A DNA stretch of 58,385 bases from Rhodospirillales bacterium (GCA_016794025.1 JAEUKX010000039.1:1-58385); one strand, 5' to 3'; counted from the first letter of the stretch, positions 1 to 8,119 are shown. The notes: generated by a model from the sequence alone, not told the origin. Program-made: numbers and translations.

Positions 1-608
1 TCGTGGCCGAGCCGCAGCGCCTCGCGCGGATCATGCGTCACGAGAATGACGGTGCGGCCTTCGAGCAGGCGCGCTGCAAGTGCCTGAAGGCGCCAGCGCG
101 TGATTGCGTCGAGGGCAGCGAACGGCTCGTCCATCAGGACAAGCGGCCGGTCCTCCATCAGTGTGCGCGCCAATGCGACCCGCTGCCGTTGGCCGCCGGA
201 GAGTTCATCGGGCCGTGCGTCGCCGCGCCCGGCCAACCCCACGGCATCAAGCAGATCCCTGGCGCGGTCCCGGTCAGGTGCCTGACCGCGCAATCGCGCA
301 CCGAGCAGCACATTCTCGAGCACGTCGAGCCACGGGCACAGGAGGTCCTGCTGGCCCATCCAGGCGACGCGCCCGGTGACGGGGCGCCCGTCGCCGGCAT
401 GAATGTGCGTATCCGGCGACGGCGGCAATAGCCCGGCGATCAGACGCAGGAGGGTGCTCTTGCCTGCGCCGGACGGGCCCAGCAGGCACAGCGTACGGCC
501 GCCGTCGAGCGCGAGCCGGAAGTCGGCAAACAATGGCCGGCCGCCATAGGCAATCGCGCCCGGACGGACGTCGAGTGAAAATGCCCCAAATGAAGAACTT
601 GTCGCCAA
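1..608 (-). CDS. ABC transporter ATP-binding protein, ThiZ-like (3' end outside window)
   Basis: ATPase subunit of an ABC importer, probably for a thiamine precursor. About 202 codons are visible and the C-terminus lies beyond the left edge. In order one sees Walker [10 protein letters not shown] (residues 44-52), a Q-loop region with [17 protein letters not shown] as in HMP/nitrate/taurine-type importers, the signature LSGGQRQR, Walker [12 protein letters not shown] and the H-loop VTHDPREAL. The start is TTG at 608: it is the first in-frame start, 7 nt after an AGGGA Shine-Dalgarno (616-620) that lies in the 3' end of a TPP riboswitch. An ATG at 616 is out of frame. Thiamine control is seen in the sequence. 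The substrate (HMP or thiamine) is inferred from the riboswitch, because the permease and binding protein are not in the window. Confidence 0.88.
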   Translation of the reverse strand, partial: MATSSSFGAFSLDVRPGAIAYGGRPLFADFRLALDGGRTLCLLGPSGAGKSTLLRLIAGLLPPSPDTHIHAGDGRPVTGRVAWMGQQDLLCPWLDVLENVLLGARLRGQAPDRDRARDLLDAVGLAGRGDARPDELSGGQRQRVALARTLMEDRPLVLMDEPFAALDAITRWRLQALAARLLEGRTVILVTHDPREALRLGH

Positions 609-610
609 GC

Positions 611-690
611 GCGCATCCCTACGCCGGTACGAACCGGATCAGGTTCTCGGGTGTGATCTCAGCCGGCGGAATGCCGGCACCCCGTGCGAA
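611..690 (-). promoter_or_regulatory. TPP (THI-box) riboswitch
   Basis: Read on the minus strand, the conserved thi-box blocks appear in the right order: GGGGTGCC (676-683), GGCTGAGA, ACCCGAGAACCTGATC, then GTACCGGCGTAGGGA. The last block contains the AGGGA ribosome-binding site of the ABC ATPase gene starting at 608. Thiamine pyrophosphate binding would therefore hide the Shine-Dalgarno directly, a translational mode of control. No separate terminator is visible between aptamer and start codon. Confidence 0.95.
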
Positions 691-746
691 CGCTTTCCGT
701 ATAGCCCCGGATTGACGCCGGTGGCAAGCGGCACTACGTCGGTTGC

Positions 747-1874
747 ATGGACGCCGGCGTTCGTTTCATCGGTTCGGACATCTACCGCCGCTCGCGCTAT
801 GGCTCGAACCACCCGCTGGCCATTCCGCGCGTCTCGACCTGCATCGACCTCTGCCGCACATTGGGATGGCTGCCGGAAGGCGTCTATATCGACAGCCCCA
901 CTGCAAGCCCCGAGGAACTGACCCGGTTCCACGACCGCGACTATGTTGATGCCCTTCGGGCGGCCGAGGCGGCCCAGGCGATCGATGAAGCATCCTCGGC
1001 GCGGTTCAACATCGGGCGCGGCGGCAATCCGGTCTTCGGCGAGGTGTTCCGCCGGCCCGCGACAGCCTGCGGTGCTTCCCTGCTTGCGGCAGAACTGCTT
1101 GCTGCCGGCGTGGCCCGGACGGTCTACTCGCCGGCCGGCGGTACGCACCATGGCCGCAAGGGGCAGGCGAGCGGCTTCTGCTACCTCAACGATCCTGTCC
1201 TTGCGATCCTGCGCCTGATCGACCGGGGTGTGGCCCGCGTTGCCTATGTCGATATTGACGCCCATCATTGCGACGGGGTGGAGACGGCTCTGGGCTCGGA
1301 TCCGCGGGTGCTGATCGCGTCGATCCACGAAGCCGGCCGATGGCCGAATACCGGGCCGTTCGACGAGGCGGCCTCGCCGACGCTCGTCAACCTGCCGACG
1401 CCCGCCGGGCTGAACGATACCGAGTTCGCGCTGCTTTTCGAGGAGGTCGTCGTCCCCGCGGTCGTCGCGTTCGCGCCGGAAGTCATCGTTGTCCAGGGGG
1501 GCGCCGACGCGCTCGCCGACGACCCGCTTTCCCAACTCGGTCTCTCCAATAACGCCCTGTGGAGAGCCGTCCACGCGATACATGCGCTCGGTCGGCCGAT
1601 TCTCGTCACGGGCGGAGGCGGCTACAACCCGTGGAGTGTCGCACGTGCATGGACCGGGATCTGGGCCACGCTGGCCGGCCACGATATTCCCGACCGACTT
1701 CCGGCGACTGCGGAAACAATGCTGCGGGCCTTGCACTGGCACCGTCGACGCGATCAAATCAGGCCAGAGTCGTGGTTCACGACGTTGCGGGATGCTCCGT
1801 GTGAAGGGCCAATCCGGGATTCCATCGCGGACATGGTCCTGAGGTCACGACGCAGGATCGGATTGGCTGCATGA
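747..1874 (+). CDS. Histone deacetylase family hydrolase (AcuC/HDAC-like)
   Basis: Zinc-dependent amidohydrolase of the arginase/deacetylase superfamily, 375 residues, cytoplasmic. The active site is complete: the His pair in GTHHGRKG (H134, H135), metal ligands in YVDIDAHHCDG (D171, H173), a third Asp in VQGGADAL (D254), and the glycine-rich GGGGYNPW loop around residue 300. Bacterial relatives act on acetylated lysines, acetylpolyamines or acetoin-pathway proteins, and the sequence does not show which. The ATG at 747 has no clear Shine-Dalgarno and lies about 55 bp from the divergent riboswitch. The stop overlaps the next start (ATGA at 1871), so the two genes are probably co-translated. 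Confidence 0.9.
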   Translation: MDAGVRFIGSDIYRRSRYGSNHPLAIPRVSTCIDLCRTLGWLPEGVYIDSPTASPEELTRFHDRDYVDALRAAEAAQAIDEASSARFNIGRGGNPVFGEVFRRPATACGASLLAAELLAAGVARTVYSPAGGTHHGRKGQASGFCYLNDPVLAILRLIDRGVARVAYVDIDAHHCDGVETALGSDPRVLIASIHEAGRWPNTGPFDEAASPTLVNLPTPAGLNDTEFALLFEEVVVPAVVAFAPEVIVVQGGADALADDPLSQLGLSNNALWRAVHAIHALGRPILVTGGGGYNPWSVARAWTGIWATLAGHDIPDRLPATAETMLRALHWHRRRDQIRPESWFTTLRDAPCEGPIRDSIADMVLRSRRRIGLAA

Positions 1875-2353
1875 GGTGGCGGGCGAGAATGCTGATTTCC
1901 AGGCGTGCATTTATGGGAACCGCTGCAGCGACGCTGTTTGTTTCCGCGGCGGCCGGCCAGACCCCGAATGTCAAATTCGAAAAGTCAGAGCTGTCGATCG
2001 AGAGTGGCGGCAAGCGGCATCGTTTCTCGATCGAGTTCGCGGACAACGACGAAAGGCGGACGCTCGGCCTGATGCACCGCCGCCAACTTCCGGCCGATGC
2101 GGGCATGCTTTTCGATTTCAAGCGCGATGCCCCCGTCGCGATGTGGATGCGCAATACGCTCATCCCGCTCGACATGCTTTTTGCCGACAGGGGCGGGATC
2201 GTCAGGCATATCCATGAGCGCGCGGTCCCGCTGTCCGAGGCGATCATCTCGTCCGATGTGGCAGTACGCGCGGTCCTGGAAGTGAATGGCGGAACGGTCT
2301 CGCGTTTGGGCCTGAAGATCGGCGACCGGATCATCCATCCCATGTTTGCCTGA
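1871..2353 (+). CDS. DUF192 family secreted protein
   Basis: A 160-residue exported protein of the DUF192 (COG1430) family. The family core is clear: RRTLGLMHRRQLPADAGMLF, then MWMRNTLIPLDMLF, and the C-terminal IGDRI. The N-terminus carries ISRRAFMG followed by a hydrophobic alanine-rich stretch and AAAGQT, which resembles a Tat signal peptide. The start at 1871 overlaps the preceding stop (ATGA); an ATG at 1889 would keep the signal peptide and is also plausible. No enzymatic role is established for the family. Coupling to the deacetylase gene is seen, but a functional link is not. Confidence 0.85.
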   Translation: MRWRARMLISRRAFMGTAAATLFVSAAAGQTPNVKFEKSELSIESGGKRHRFSIEFADNDERRTLGLMHRRQLPADAGMLFDFKRDAPVAMWMRNTLIPLDMLFADRGGIVRHIHERAVPLSEAIISSDVAVRAVLEVNGGTVSRLGLKIGDRIIHPMFA

Positions 2354-2408
2354 CTGGCCCTGTTGCCGGGAGGGCAGGGGTCGTGTACACGTGCCGTCGG
2401 ACAAGGTC

Positions 2409-2485
2409 CGGAGCGTAGCTCAGCCTGGTAGAGCGCCAGCTTTGGGAGCTGGATGTCGCGAGTTCGAATCCCGCCGCTCCGACCA
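2409..2485 (+). tRNA. tRNA-Pro (anticodon UGG)
   Basis: A 77-nt cloverleaf. The acceptor arms CGGAGCG and CGCTCCG pair over 7 bp and are followed by A and an encoded CCA. The anticodon stem CCAGC/GCTGG encloses the loop TTTGGGA, giving anticodon TGG. The T-arm has the standard GTTCGAATC. Confidence 0.97.
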
Positions 2486-2568
2486 CCGTTTCCGTTTTCC
2501 TTGCGCTGAAATCCCCTGATCGTGGGGGGCAATCGTGGCCTCCAATAGCGGGGCGGATGGGGGGAACG

Positions 2569-3639
2569 ATGCACGACGTCGCTTTGCTCGGAGCGGGCCT
2601 GATCGGACGGGAGCACGCCCAGCTCCTCGGCCGTCATCCAAGGCTGCGTATCAGCGTCGTCTCGGATCCGTCGCCCGAGGCGGAAAAGTACGCAGCGACG
2701 CTTGGCGTTCCCTGGACGGCGGACTACCGCGACGCGCTCGACAAATTCGCGCCGGCGGCGGCGATTGTCGCCGTCCCGAACCAGCTGCATGTCGAGGTCG
2801 GAATTGCCTGCCTGGCGCGCAAAGTCACGGCGTTGATCGAAAAGCCGGTGACCGACAACCTGGCGGACGCGGAACGCCTTCTGGACGCCGAGCGTAAAAA
2901 CGCAACGCCCATACTGGTCGGACATCAGAGGCGCCACAGTCCGGACATGCAGCGCGCCAAGGCCCTGGTCGGAGACGGAACCATCGGGCGCCTCGTGATC
3001 GCGAACGGAATGTGGTTCGTGCGCAAACACGACAGTTACTTCGAGCAGGAATGGCGTCGCCAGCCGGGTGGGGGACCGCTCTGGATCAATCTCATCCACG
3101 AGATCGATTGCCTGCGCTATGTGTGCGGCGAAATCGCCTCCGTTTTCGCCACCTCGACCAACCGCAACCGCAATTTCGGGGTCGAGGATACGGCGGCAAT
3201 CACGATCAACTTTGCCAATGGCGCGCTCGGGACGTTCGCGATGAGCGATTCGGTTCCATCCCCCTTCGTCTGGGACGTTGCGTCGAGCCAAGCCCTCTAT
3301 TTTCCCCATCAGCCGGGAGACTGCTTCTTTTTCGGCGGCACGAAGGGTACCTTGTCCGTCCCGTCGCTGGACATGTGGACATACGAGAACGACGGGGACT
3401 GGCGTAGCCGTCTCGTCAAGACGCACATGGGGATGGATCGTGGCGCATGTTACGTGCGCCAGCTCGACAATCTCGCCGATGTCCTCGAGAGCAGGGCGTC
3501 TCCGCTCGTCTCCGGACTTGAGGGCGCGAAGACCGTCGCGGCTATTGTCGCAATCGAGAAGTCGGCGCGGGAGAAACGCCCCGTGGCGCTGGAGGAAGTG
3601 TCCGGACCGATCCGGAAGTTCGACACGCCCGGCCAATAG
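2569..3639 (+). CDS. Gfo/Idh/MocA family NAD(P)-dependent oxidoreductase
   Basis: About 356 residues. The Rossmann motif GAGLIG lies at residues 8-13, the family EKP motif is in ALIEKPVTD near residue 91, and the C-terminal alpha/beta domain contains GGGPLWINLIHEIDCLRY with the usual conserved His. Members oxidise sugars, inositols or related polyols, but the substrate is not readable here. The ATG at 2569 follows a GGGGGGAA ribosome-binding site. An in-frame start at 2557 is possible but lies upstream of that site. The gene stands alone between tRNA-Pro and a convergent sensor kinase (13-bp gap), so there is no pathway context. Confidence 0.9.
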   Translation: MHDVALLGAGLIGREHAQLLGRHPRLRISVVSDPSPEAEKYAATLGVPWTADYRDALDKFAPAAAIVAVPNQLHVEVGIACLARKVTALIEKPVTDNLADAERLLDAERKNATPILVGHQRRHSPDMQRAKALVGDGTIGRLVIANGMWFVRKHDSYFEQEWRRQPGGGPLWINLIHEIDCLRYVCGEIASVFATSTNRNRNFGVEDTAAITINFANGALGTFAMSDSVPSPFVWDVASSQALYFPHQPGDCFFFGGTKGTLSVPSLDMWTYENDGDWRSRLVKTHMGMDRGACYVRQLDNLADVLESRASPLVSGLEGAKTVAAIVAIEKSAREKRPVALEEVSGPIRKFDTPGQ

Positions 3640-3652
3640 CCGCGTGCCCGGT

Positions 3653-5782
3653 TCAGGCGCAGGGCACGACGACCGTCACGCGGGTCCACTTCCCGAGTTC
3701 GCTTTCGATCCGGAAGTCGCCGTTCATCTGGCGAACGAGCTGGCGGCAGATCGCAAGACCGAGGCCTGCGCCCTTTGTTTCCGACAGCAGGGGATTGCCG
3801 ATCTGCACGAACGGATGGCCCAGTTCGTGAATCCGTTCCTTCGGAATCCCGCAGCCATTGTCCTCGACCGTGATCTGCACGCGTCCGTCGCGGGCGCGGC
3901 AGGCATGGATGCGCACGCGACCCGTGCGTTCGGCGACGAATTTAACGGCATTTGAAATCAGGTTGAGCACGATCTGGAGGATTGCCCGGCGGTCGACCAT
4001 CATCGTCATAGCCGCGGGTTCGGCAAGCCAACGGATGCGCACGCTCCGGCGCGCGATGGTCGTCTTCGAGAGCCGGATCGCCTGCTTGATGGATTGCCGG
4101 ACCGAAACCGGCTCGATGTGCAGCTCAAGACGGCCTTCCTCGATGCGGGCGAGATCCAAGAGGTCATTTATGAGCGAGAGCAGGTGATTGCCGCTCTGCG
4201 AGATGTCGCTCAGATACTCCCGCTTCTTTTCGTCGGGAATGTCGCGGAAATGGTCGGAGCGAAGGTAGTCGGCGAACCCGATGATCGAATTGAGGGGCGT
4301 GCGCAACTCGTGGCTCATCGCGGCAAGGAAGCGCGTCTTCGCACGGTTTGCACTCTCCGCCTCGATGAGCTTTCGTTCAAGCTTCGCGTTGAGTTCAGTC
4401 AGCATGTCCCGCTGCGCATTCGACGCGGACATGTCGCGCGCAATGGCGATCGCGATCGGCTTACCGTCCTCATGGGTTCGGGAGAGCGTGATCATCAGGG
4501 GGACCATGTGCCCGTCGGCGGTCACGCCCATGACGGTACGCCAGTTGGCCATTGCGCGGAGCGTATCGCCGTCCCCGGTCAGGAAGTGGTCCGTGTGGAC
4601 GCCGTGACCGTCCCGCTCGGACTTCGGAATGAGGATTTCCAAAGGTTGCCCGATCATGTCGCTCTCCGGATATCCGAAGAGACGTTCGGCCTCAGGATTG
4701 AAGCTCAGGATCTTCCGGCCGGGGCCAACAGTCAGGATTGCATCCGGGGCGGAGTTCACGATCGCGCTGTATCGACGTGCGGCGGCGTCGGCCGCCTCGT
4801 AGGCATGGCGCATTTCCGTGATGTCGACGTGCGTCCCGGTGATCCGCAGCGCCCGTCCGTCCGCTCCGTGCTCGACGGCTTTTCCGGTATCTCGCACCCA
4901 GATCCAGTCGCCCGATTTGTGCCTGAGTCGGACGTCGCAGGCATAGTCGGCCTGCCGTCCTTCGAGAACGGGGACAAGCGCCTCGTCCGAGATCTTCAGG
5001 TCATCGGGATGTGCAAGTTTCCGCCATGTGTCTATCGATATTGGCGCCAACTCGTCGAGGGTATAGCCGAGCATTCCCGCCCAACGGCCATTGACGGTCA
5101 ATTCGCCGGTATCGGCCCGCCAATCCCAGATGCCGACCCCGGTTGCCCGGACCACATGTTCGAGGCGGATTTTTCCTTGCCTTGCTTCCGCAAGGCCGTC
5201 GCGTCGCGCACGGTCGTATTCAAAGAGGCCGCAGATCATCAGGGCGGATGTGAAGTTTGCGGCGGAAACCGCAAATGCCGAATGTGTCCAGACGGCAATC
5301 GCAAGATCGGTCGGCCGGATGAACAGGTATGCAAGGTTCGTGGTGATGACCACACATGCCGCACCCAGCACGACAATCGTGATGCGGCCGACATGTCGGG
5401 CGTTCGGCCGCCGGCCGACCAGAATCGGGATCATCAGGCCGACGAGCGAGGCGAGGGCATTGCCGACCAAACCCGCCGTCACTCCGCCGCCGCCGAGACT
5501 GAATCGGTGAAGCTCGGCAAAGACGAGCGTCAAGGTCCCGACGAGCCTTCCGCCGTAGATCATCGATGAAAGCAGGAGGGCGCCGCGGAGGTCGGCCACG
5601 ACTCCGCCGCCCAGCGGAACGGCGTTCTGGATCGTCGCGGCCGTCGCGCCGAGAAAGACCGCCGCGATCAGGGGCCGGCGCAGTCGCTCGTACCTGTCCA
5701 CCACCGGGCTCACAAGCGTGAATGCCACAAGCACGAGGGCGGCCTGCTTCCAGAGGTCAAAAAGGCCGCTGCCAATTTCCAT
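3653..5782 (-). CDS. Hybrid-less sensor histidine kinase: LytS-type 5TM, two PAS, HisKA, HATPase
   Basis: 709 residues from the ATG at 5782. Residues about 10-190 form a multi-pass membrane domain with the Asp-Leu-Arg and GGG features of 5TM LytS/YhcK-type receptors (IQNAVPLGGG, RLVGTL, FSLGGGGVTAGL). Two PAS domains follow (about 205-325, with the PAC-like segment TGTHVDITEMR, and about 335-455). The HisKA box SHELRTPLNS has the phospho-acceptor H491. The ATPase boxes are NLISNAVKF (N), DNGCGIP (G1) and GAGLGLAI (G2). No receiver domain and no response regulator gene adjoin it, so it is an orphan kinase. It probably senses an envelope or small-molecule signal; the ligand is unknown. An open frame upstream to 5896 is rejected as leader. 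Confidence 0.9.
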   Translation of the reverse strand: MEIGSGLFDLWKQAALVLVAFTLVSPVVDRYERLRRPLIAAVFLGATAATIQNAVPLGGGVVADLRGALLLSSMIYGGRLVGTLTLVFAELHRFSLGGGGVTAGLVGNALASLVGLMIPILVGRRPNARHVGRITIVVLGAACVVITTNLAYLFIRPTDLAIAVWTHSAFAVSAANFTSALMICGLFEYDRARRDGLAEARQGKIRLEHVVRATGVGIWDWRADTGELTVNGRWAGMLGYTLDELAPISIDTWRKLAHPDDLKISDEALVPVLEGRQADYACDVRLRHKSGDWIWVRDTGKAVEHGADGRALRITGTHVDITEMRHAYEAADAAARRYSAIVNSAPDAILTVGPGRKILSFNPEAERLFGYPESDMIGQPLEILIPKSERDGHGVHTDHFLTGDGDTLRAMANWRTVMGVTADGHMVPLMITLSRTHEDGKPIAIAIARDMSASNAQRDMLTELNAKLERKLIEAESANRAKTRFLAAMSHELRTPLNSIIGFADYLRSDHFRDIPDEKKREYLSDISQSGNHLLSLINDLLDLARIEEGRLELHIEPVSVRQSIKQAIRLSKTTIARRSVRIRWLAEPAAMTMMVDRRAILQIVLNLISNAVKFVAERTGRVRIHACRARDGRVQITVEDNGCGIPKERIHELGHPFVQIGNPLLSETKGAGLGLAICRQLVRQMNGDFRIESELGKWTRVTVVVPCA

Positions 5783-5935
5783 CGAGATTTCTCGCTTGGG
5801 ATTCCCTGATGATCTACCGATCAATCCTGCTTGTTTCAGGTTTTCGCTTTCAGGGCGTTGATCCCGATCAAACCGGGAGAGTTGCCGTTGGGGCAATCAA
5901 TGCTAAAATCAGGGCGAATTCGGAGTGTCCGGGAA

Positions 5936-6235
5936 ATGACGACGACAGCACGTATTTTCAAGCCCGCCAAGACGGCCATGCAATCGGGCCGCGCGCGCAC
6001 GAAGCGGTGGGTCCTCGAGTTCGAGCCGGCCGCGGCAAAGCGGCCAGACCCTCTGATGGGCTGGGCGGGCTCGCCGGACACCGGCGGGCAGGTCCAGCTC
6101 CGGTTCGCGTCACAGGATGAGGCGATCGCCTATGCCGAACGCCACGGGATTGAATTCGTCCTGGCGGTACCTCATTCCGGCCGGATCAGACCGAAGGCCT
6201 ACGCCGACAATTTCAAGTTCGATCGCGTGAGATGA
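5936..6235 (+). CDS. NADH dehydrogenase (complex I) NDUFS4-type accessory subunit
   Basis: A 99-residue protein matching the ETC complex I subunit family (NDUFS4/18-kDa Fe-S-protein-associated). The hallmarks are ARIFKPAKTAMQSGR at the N-terminus, WVLEFEP, the PLMGWAGSPDT core, EAIAYAERHGI and the C-terminal KAYADNF. In alphaproteobacteria and mitochondria this peripheral-arm subunit stabilises the NADH-oxidising module. The ATG at 5936 puts the conserved block at the very N-terminus as in homologues and follows CGGGAA. ATG 5900 is a weaker alternative. The nuo operon itself is not in the window. tRNA-Arg follows 18 bp downstream. Confidence 0.92.
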   Translation: MTTTARIFKPAKTAMQSGRARTKRWVLEFEPAAAKRPDPLMGWAGSPDTGGQVQLRFASQDEAIAYAERHGIEFVLAVPHSGRIRPKAYADNFKFDRVR

Positions 6236-6253
6236 GAGCGCGCCACGTCGGAC

Positions 6254-6330
6254 GGGCCCATAGCTCAGTTGGATAGAGCACGGGATTTCTAATCCCGCGG
6301 TCGCAGGTTCGAATCCTGCTGGGCTCGCCA
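6254..6330 (+). tRNA. tRNA-Arg (anticodon UCU)
   Basis: A 77-nt cloverleaf. Acceptor GGGCCCA pairs with TGGGCTC (one G-T wobble), followed by G and an encoded CCA. The anticodon stem CGGGA/TCCCG encloses the loop TTTCTAA, giving anticodon TCT. The T-arm GGTTCGAATC is normal. Confidence 0.97.
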
Positions 6331-6337
6331 ACGTCGC

Positions 6338-6667
6338 TTATTTCGGAAACAGATCGTCGAGGCTGGTCTCGTCCATCGACGCCGTCAGCGAAGCCGCAAG
6401 GCGCTCGAAGGGACTCTGCACGATTTCCTGCGCCTTCACGATCGCTTCGCGGCGGATATTCTCGCGAACCGAAAGCGGAAGCGAACGGAAATGCGCCTCG
6501 CACTGCCGCTGCAGGCGGCGTCTTTCGGCATCCTCCGCCGACATGAGATCGAAGTAGCACGCCGGAGCGTCAGGCACGGCGCTGCGCACCGCGGCCACGA
6601 AGACCCCGAGGGCCTTTTCCGGGCCGACGGAATCGAGGCTTTTGAGCGTGTCGCCGAGCTCGTTCAT
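6338..6667 (-). CDS. Conserved-looking small cytoplasmic protein, function unknown
   Basis: A 109-residue protein, not recognised. It has no signal peptide or membrane segment and is rich in predicted helix. Features include an acidic/basic middle (SAEDAERRRLQRQCEAHF) and a C-terminus ending DETSLDDLFPK. Two cysteines are present (in PACYFD and RQCEAHF). The ATG at 6667 is preferred; an in-frame TTG at 6679 is the only upstream alternative. It ends 7 bp from tRNA-Arg, which is on the other strand. Codon-position composition looks like its neighbours, supporting a real gene, but no function can be assigned. Confidence 0.6.
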   Translation of the reverse strand: MNELGDTLKSLDSVGPEKALGVFVAAVRSAVPDAPACYFDLMSAEDAERRRLQRQCEAHFRSLPLSVRENIRREAIVKAQEIVQSPFERLAASLTASMDETSLDDLFPK

Positions 6668-6788
6668 TGCCGCGTGCAAATTCGTTCAGGGACCAGCCGG
6701 CAAGCTAGACGATTTCACTGCCGGATGTCTTCTACGGAAAATGCAGACGCGTGGCCGGCTACGACAGCGAGGCTACGATGCGCCGCGT

Positions 6789-7205
6789 TCATGCGACAAA
6801 ATTGACAGTCTCGCGCGCGGCGGGCCGGGCCGGCTGGGCCGGTGCCGGTGGAGTCCCGAATACCCGTGCAATGCGGCGGGATTCATCACCCGATAGAACG
6901 ATGTCGACGTAAACGCGCGTCGAGTTGTCGTAGAGACCGACATTCTGGGAAAAAGGCGGTGAGGGCACCTGTGGGCGCGGCCGGTTGCTGCCGTCGCCAT
7001 TCTCGCTGCCCTGAGCCTGCTTGGCCTGATCGACGAGCGTGCGACGCGCCTGATTGGCGATTGCCGACGACGCTGCGCCACCACCGATCGGCGCCGCGGT
7101 GTCACCTTGCGAAGCATTGCTCCCGGACCCCGGCAGCGAAACGGGCGCTGGCCGGGCAAATCCCGGCAGCGTCGAAGTCGCTGTGATCGGCGGCAATGCC
7201 ACCAT
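6789..7205 (-). CDS. Low-complexity protein of unknown function
   Basis: A 138-residue protein, not recognised. The first 85 residues are Pro/Ser/Gly/Ala-rich and probably disordered. The only ordered-looking block is NVGLYDNSTRVYVDIVLSGD (about 88-107), followed by ESRRIARVFG and a Pro/Ala-rich tail. The block vaguely recalls FlaG-type small proteins, but this is not enough for a call. No signal peptide is visible. ATG at 7205 follows AAGGA at a long spacing. Two abutting palindromes lie about 95-120 bp upstream (7298-7325) in an AT-rich stretch that probably holds its promoter. Confidence 0.55.
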   Translation of the reverse strand: MVALPPITATSTLPGFARPAPVSLPGSGSNASQGDTAAPIGGGAASSAIANQARRTLVDQAKQAQGSENGDGSNRPRPQVPSPPFSQNVGLYDNSTRVYVDIVLSGDESRRIARVFGTPPAPAQPARPAARETVNFVA

Positions 7206-7297
7206 GGTTGCAAGGTCCTTCTGACAGCAACGTGCGGACGGTCTTCGACCGATCCTTAGTCATTTACAATATAGGCCTCATCCAGAGGGGGTGCAAC

Positions 7298-7325
7298 GAA
7301 ATATCCATATTTCAGAAAATTTTCT
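7298..7325. promoter_or_regulatory. Two abutting perfect palindromes, operator-like
   Basis: GAAATATCCATATTTC (7298-7313, arms of 7 with 2-nt centre) is followed without a gap by AGAAAATTTTCT (7314-7325, perfect 12-bp palindrome). They lie in the 166-bp AT-rich space between the modE-like gene and the divergently transcribed side of the gene starting at 7205. No T-tract points to a terminator in either direction, so a protein-binding site is the better reading. The regulator is unknown. Confidence 0.5.
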
Positions 7326-7371
7326 CGATTTTCACTACAATTGAACCTTGGGTCGGGAAAATTTATGCGTT

Positions 7372-7734
7372 CTAGCCGCTTACGGGTCGCTTCAGATACT
7401 TTTCGAAGGCGGCCATATCGGCAGACAGTGCCCGGGTGGCCTTCGCCTCCATTGCCAGATATTTGGCCAGGACGCGACGGCCAAAGTCCGTGACGACGGC
7501 CCCGCCGCCCTGACGGCCACCGGCCCCGCTGATGACAAGCGGGGAACGGAAGGCACTGTTCATTTCCGCCACGAGCAGCCAAGCCCGGCGATAGCTCATT
7601 TCCATTGCGCGCGCGGCAGCGGAAATCGAGCCGGTCTTATCGATCTCGCCAAGCAGCCGCGATTTGCCGGGCCCGAGAGCGATCGCCTCGCCGAGCAGGA
7701 CGCGCAGCCGCGGTCCTGTCTGTCTAGCCTCCAT
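7372..7734 (-). CDS. ModE-like winged-helix transcriptional regulator
   Basis: About 120 residues corresponding to the N-terminal DNA-binding domain of ModE/LysR-type proteins: GKSRLLGEIDKTGSISAAAR, then AMEMSYRRAWLLVAEMN and the wing GGRQGGGAVVTDFG. The C-terminal molybdate-binding (TOBE/Mop) domains of full ModE are absent. It therefore belongs to the short ModE-N class, whose effectors are mostly unknown. The start ATG at 7734 overlaps the end of hisI by 11 nt, which implies translational coupling. No molybdate transport gene is nearby. Confidence 0.85.
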   Translation of the reverse strand: MEARQTGPRLRVLLGEAIALGPGKSRLLGEIDKTGSISAAARAMEMSYRRAWLLVAEMNSAFRSPLVISGAGGRQGGGAVVTDFGRRVLAKYLAMEAKATRALSADMAAFEKYLKRPVSG

Positions 7735-8116
7735 AGAGCTTTGCCGGATCGACGAGCACGGGGCGGTCGATGACGAGCGCGCCCTCTCGGACGACACGGA
7801 AAAAGCAGTCCCGCCGCCCGGTGTGGCAGGCGACGCCGGCCTGATCGACGCGCAGGAGCAGGGCGTCGCCGTCGCAGTCTACCCGCATCTCGACGAGCTT
7901 CTGGGCCTGGCCGGACGTCTCGCCCTTTCGCCAGAGCTTCATGCGCGAGCGCGACCAGTAGCAGACCTGACCCGTGCGCAGCGTCTCCGAAACGGCGTCC
8001 CTGTTCATCCAAGCGACCATCAGCACTTCACCCGTATCGTGCTGCTGGGCAATTGCGACAACAAGGCCGTCGCGGTCGAACGCGATCTCCGCAAGAAGGG
8101 TGTCCAAGCTCGTCAC
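7724..8116 (-). CDS. hisI: Phosphoribosyl-AMP cyclohydrolase
   Basis: Third step of histidine biosynthesis: opens the adenine ring of phosphoribosyl-AMP to give ProFAR, in the cytoplasm. 130 residues, single-domain type (not fused to HisE). The family signature is complete: VLMVAWMNRDA, CYWSRSRMKLWRKGETSGQ, the metal-binding VDCDGDALLL and ACHTGRRDCFFR with its catalytic cysteines. The start codon is GTG at 8116, 3 nt after the metC stop. It is located away from other his genes, as is common in alphaproteobacteria. It forms one minus-strand unit with metC upstream and the modE-like gene downstream. Confidence 0.96.
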   Translation of the reverse strand: MTSLDTLLAEIAFDRDGLVVAIAQQHDTGEVLMVAWMNRDAVSETLRTGQVCYWSRSRMKLWRKGETSGQAQKLVEMRVDCDGDALLLRVDQAGVACHTGRRDCFFRVVREGALVIDRPVLVDPAKLYGG

Positions 8117-8119
8117 GCC

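Noticed and set aside
614..616. ATG at 616 (minus strand) as start of the ABC ATPase gene
   Set aside because: Out of frame with the Walker A/B motifs; the in-frame start is TTG at 608.
1777..3636. 619-codon minus-strand frame across DUF192, tRNA-Pro and the dehydrogenase
   Set aside because: Crosses a tRNA gene and is antisense to two recognised proteins.
4094..5569. 491-codon plus-strand frame opposite the sensor kinase
   Set aside because: Shadow of the kinase reading frame; no start context and no recognisable motif.
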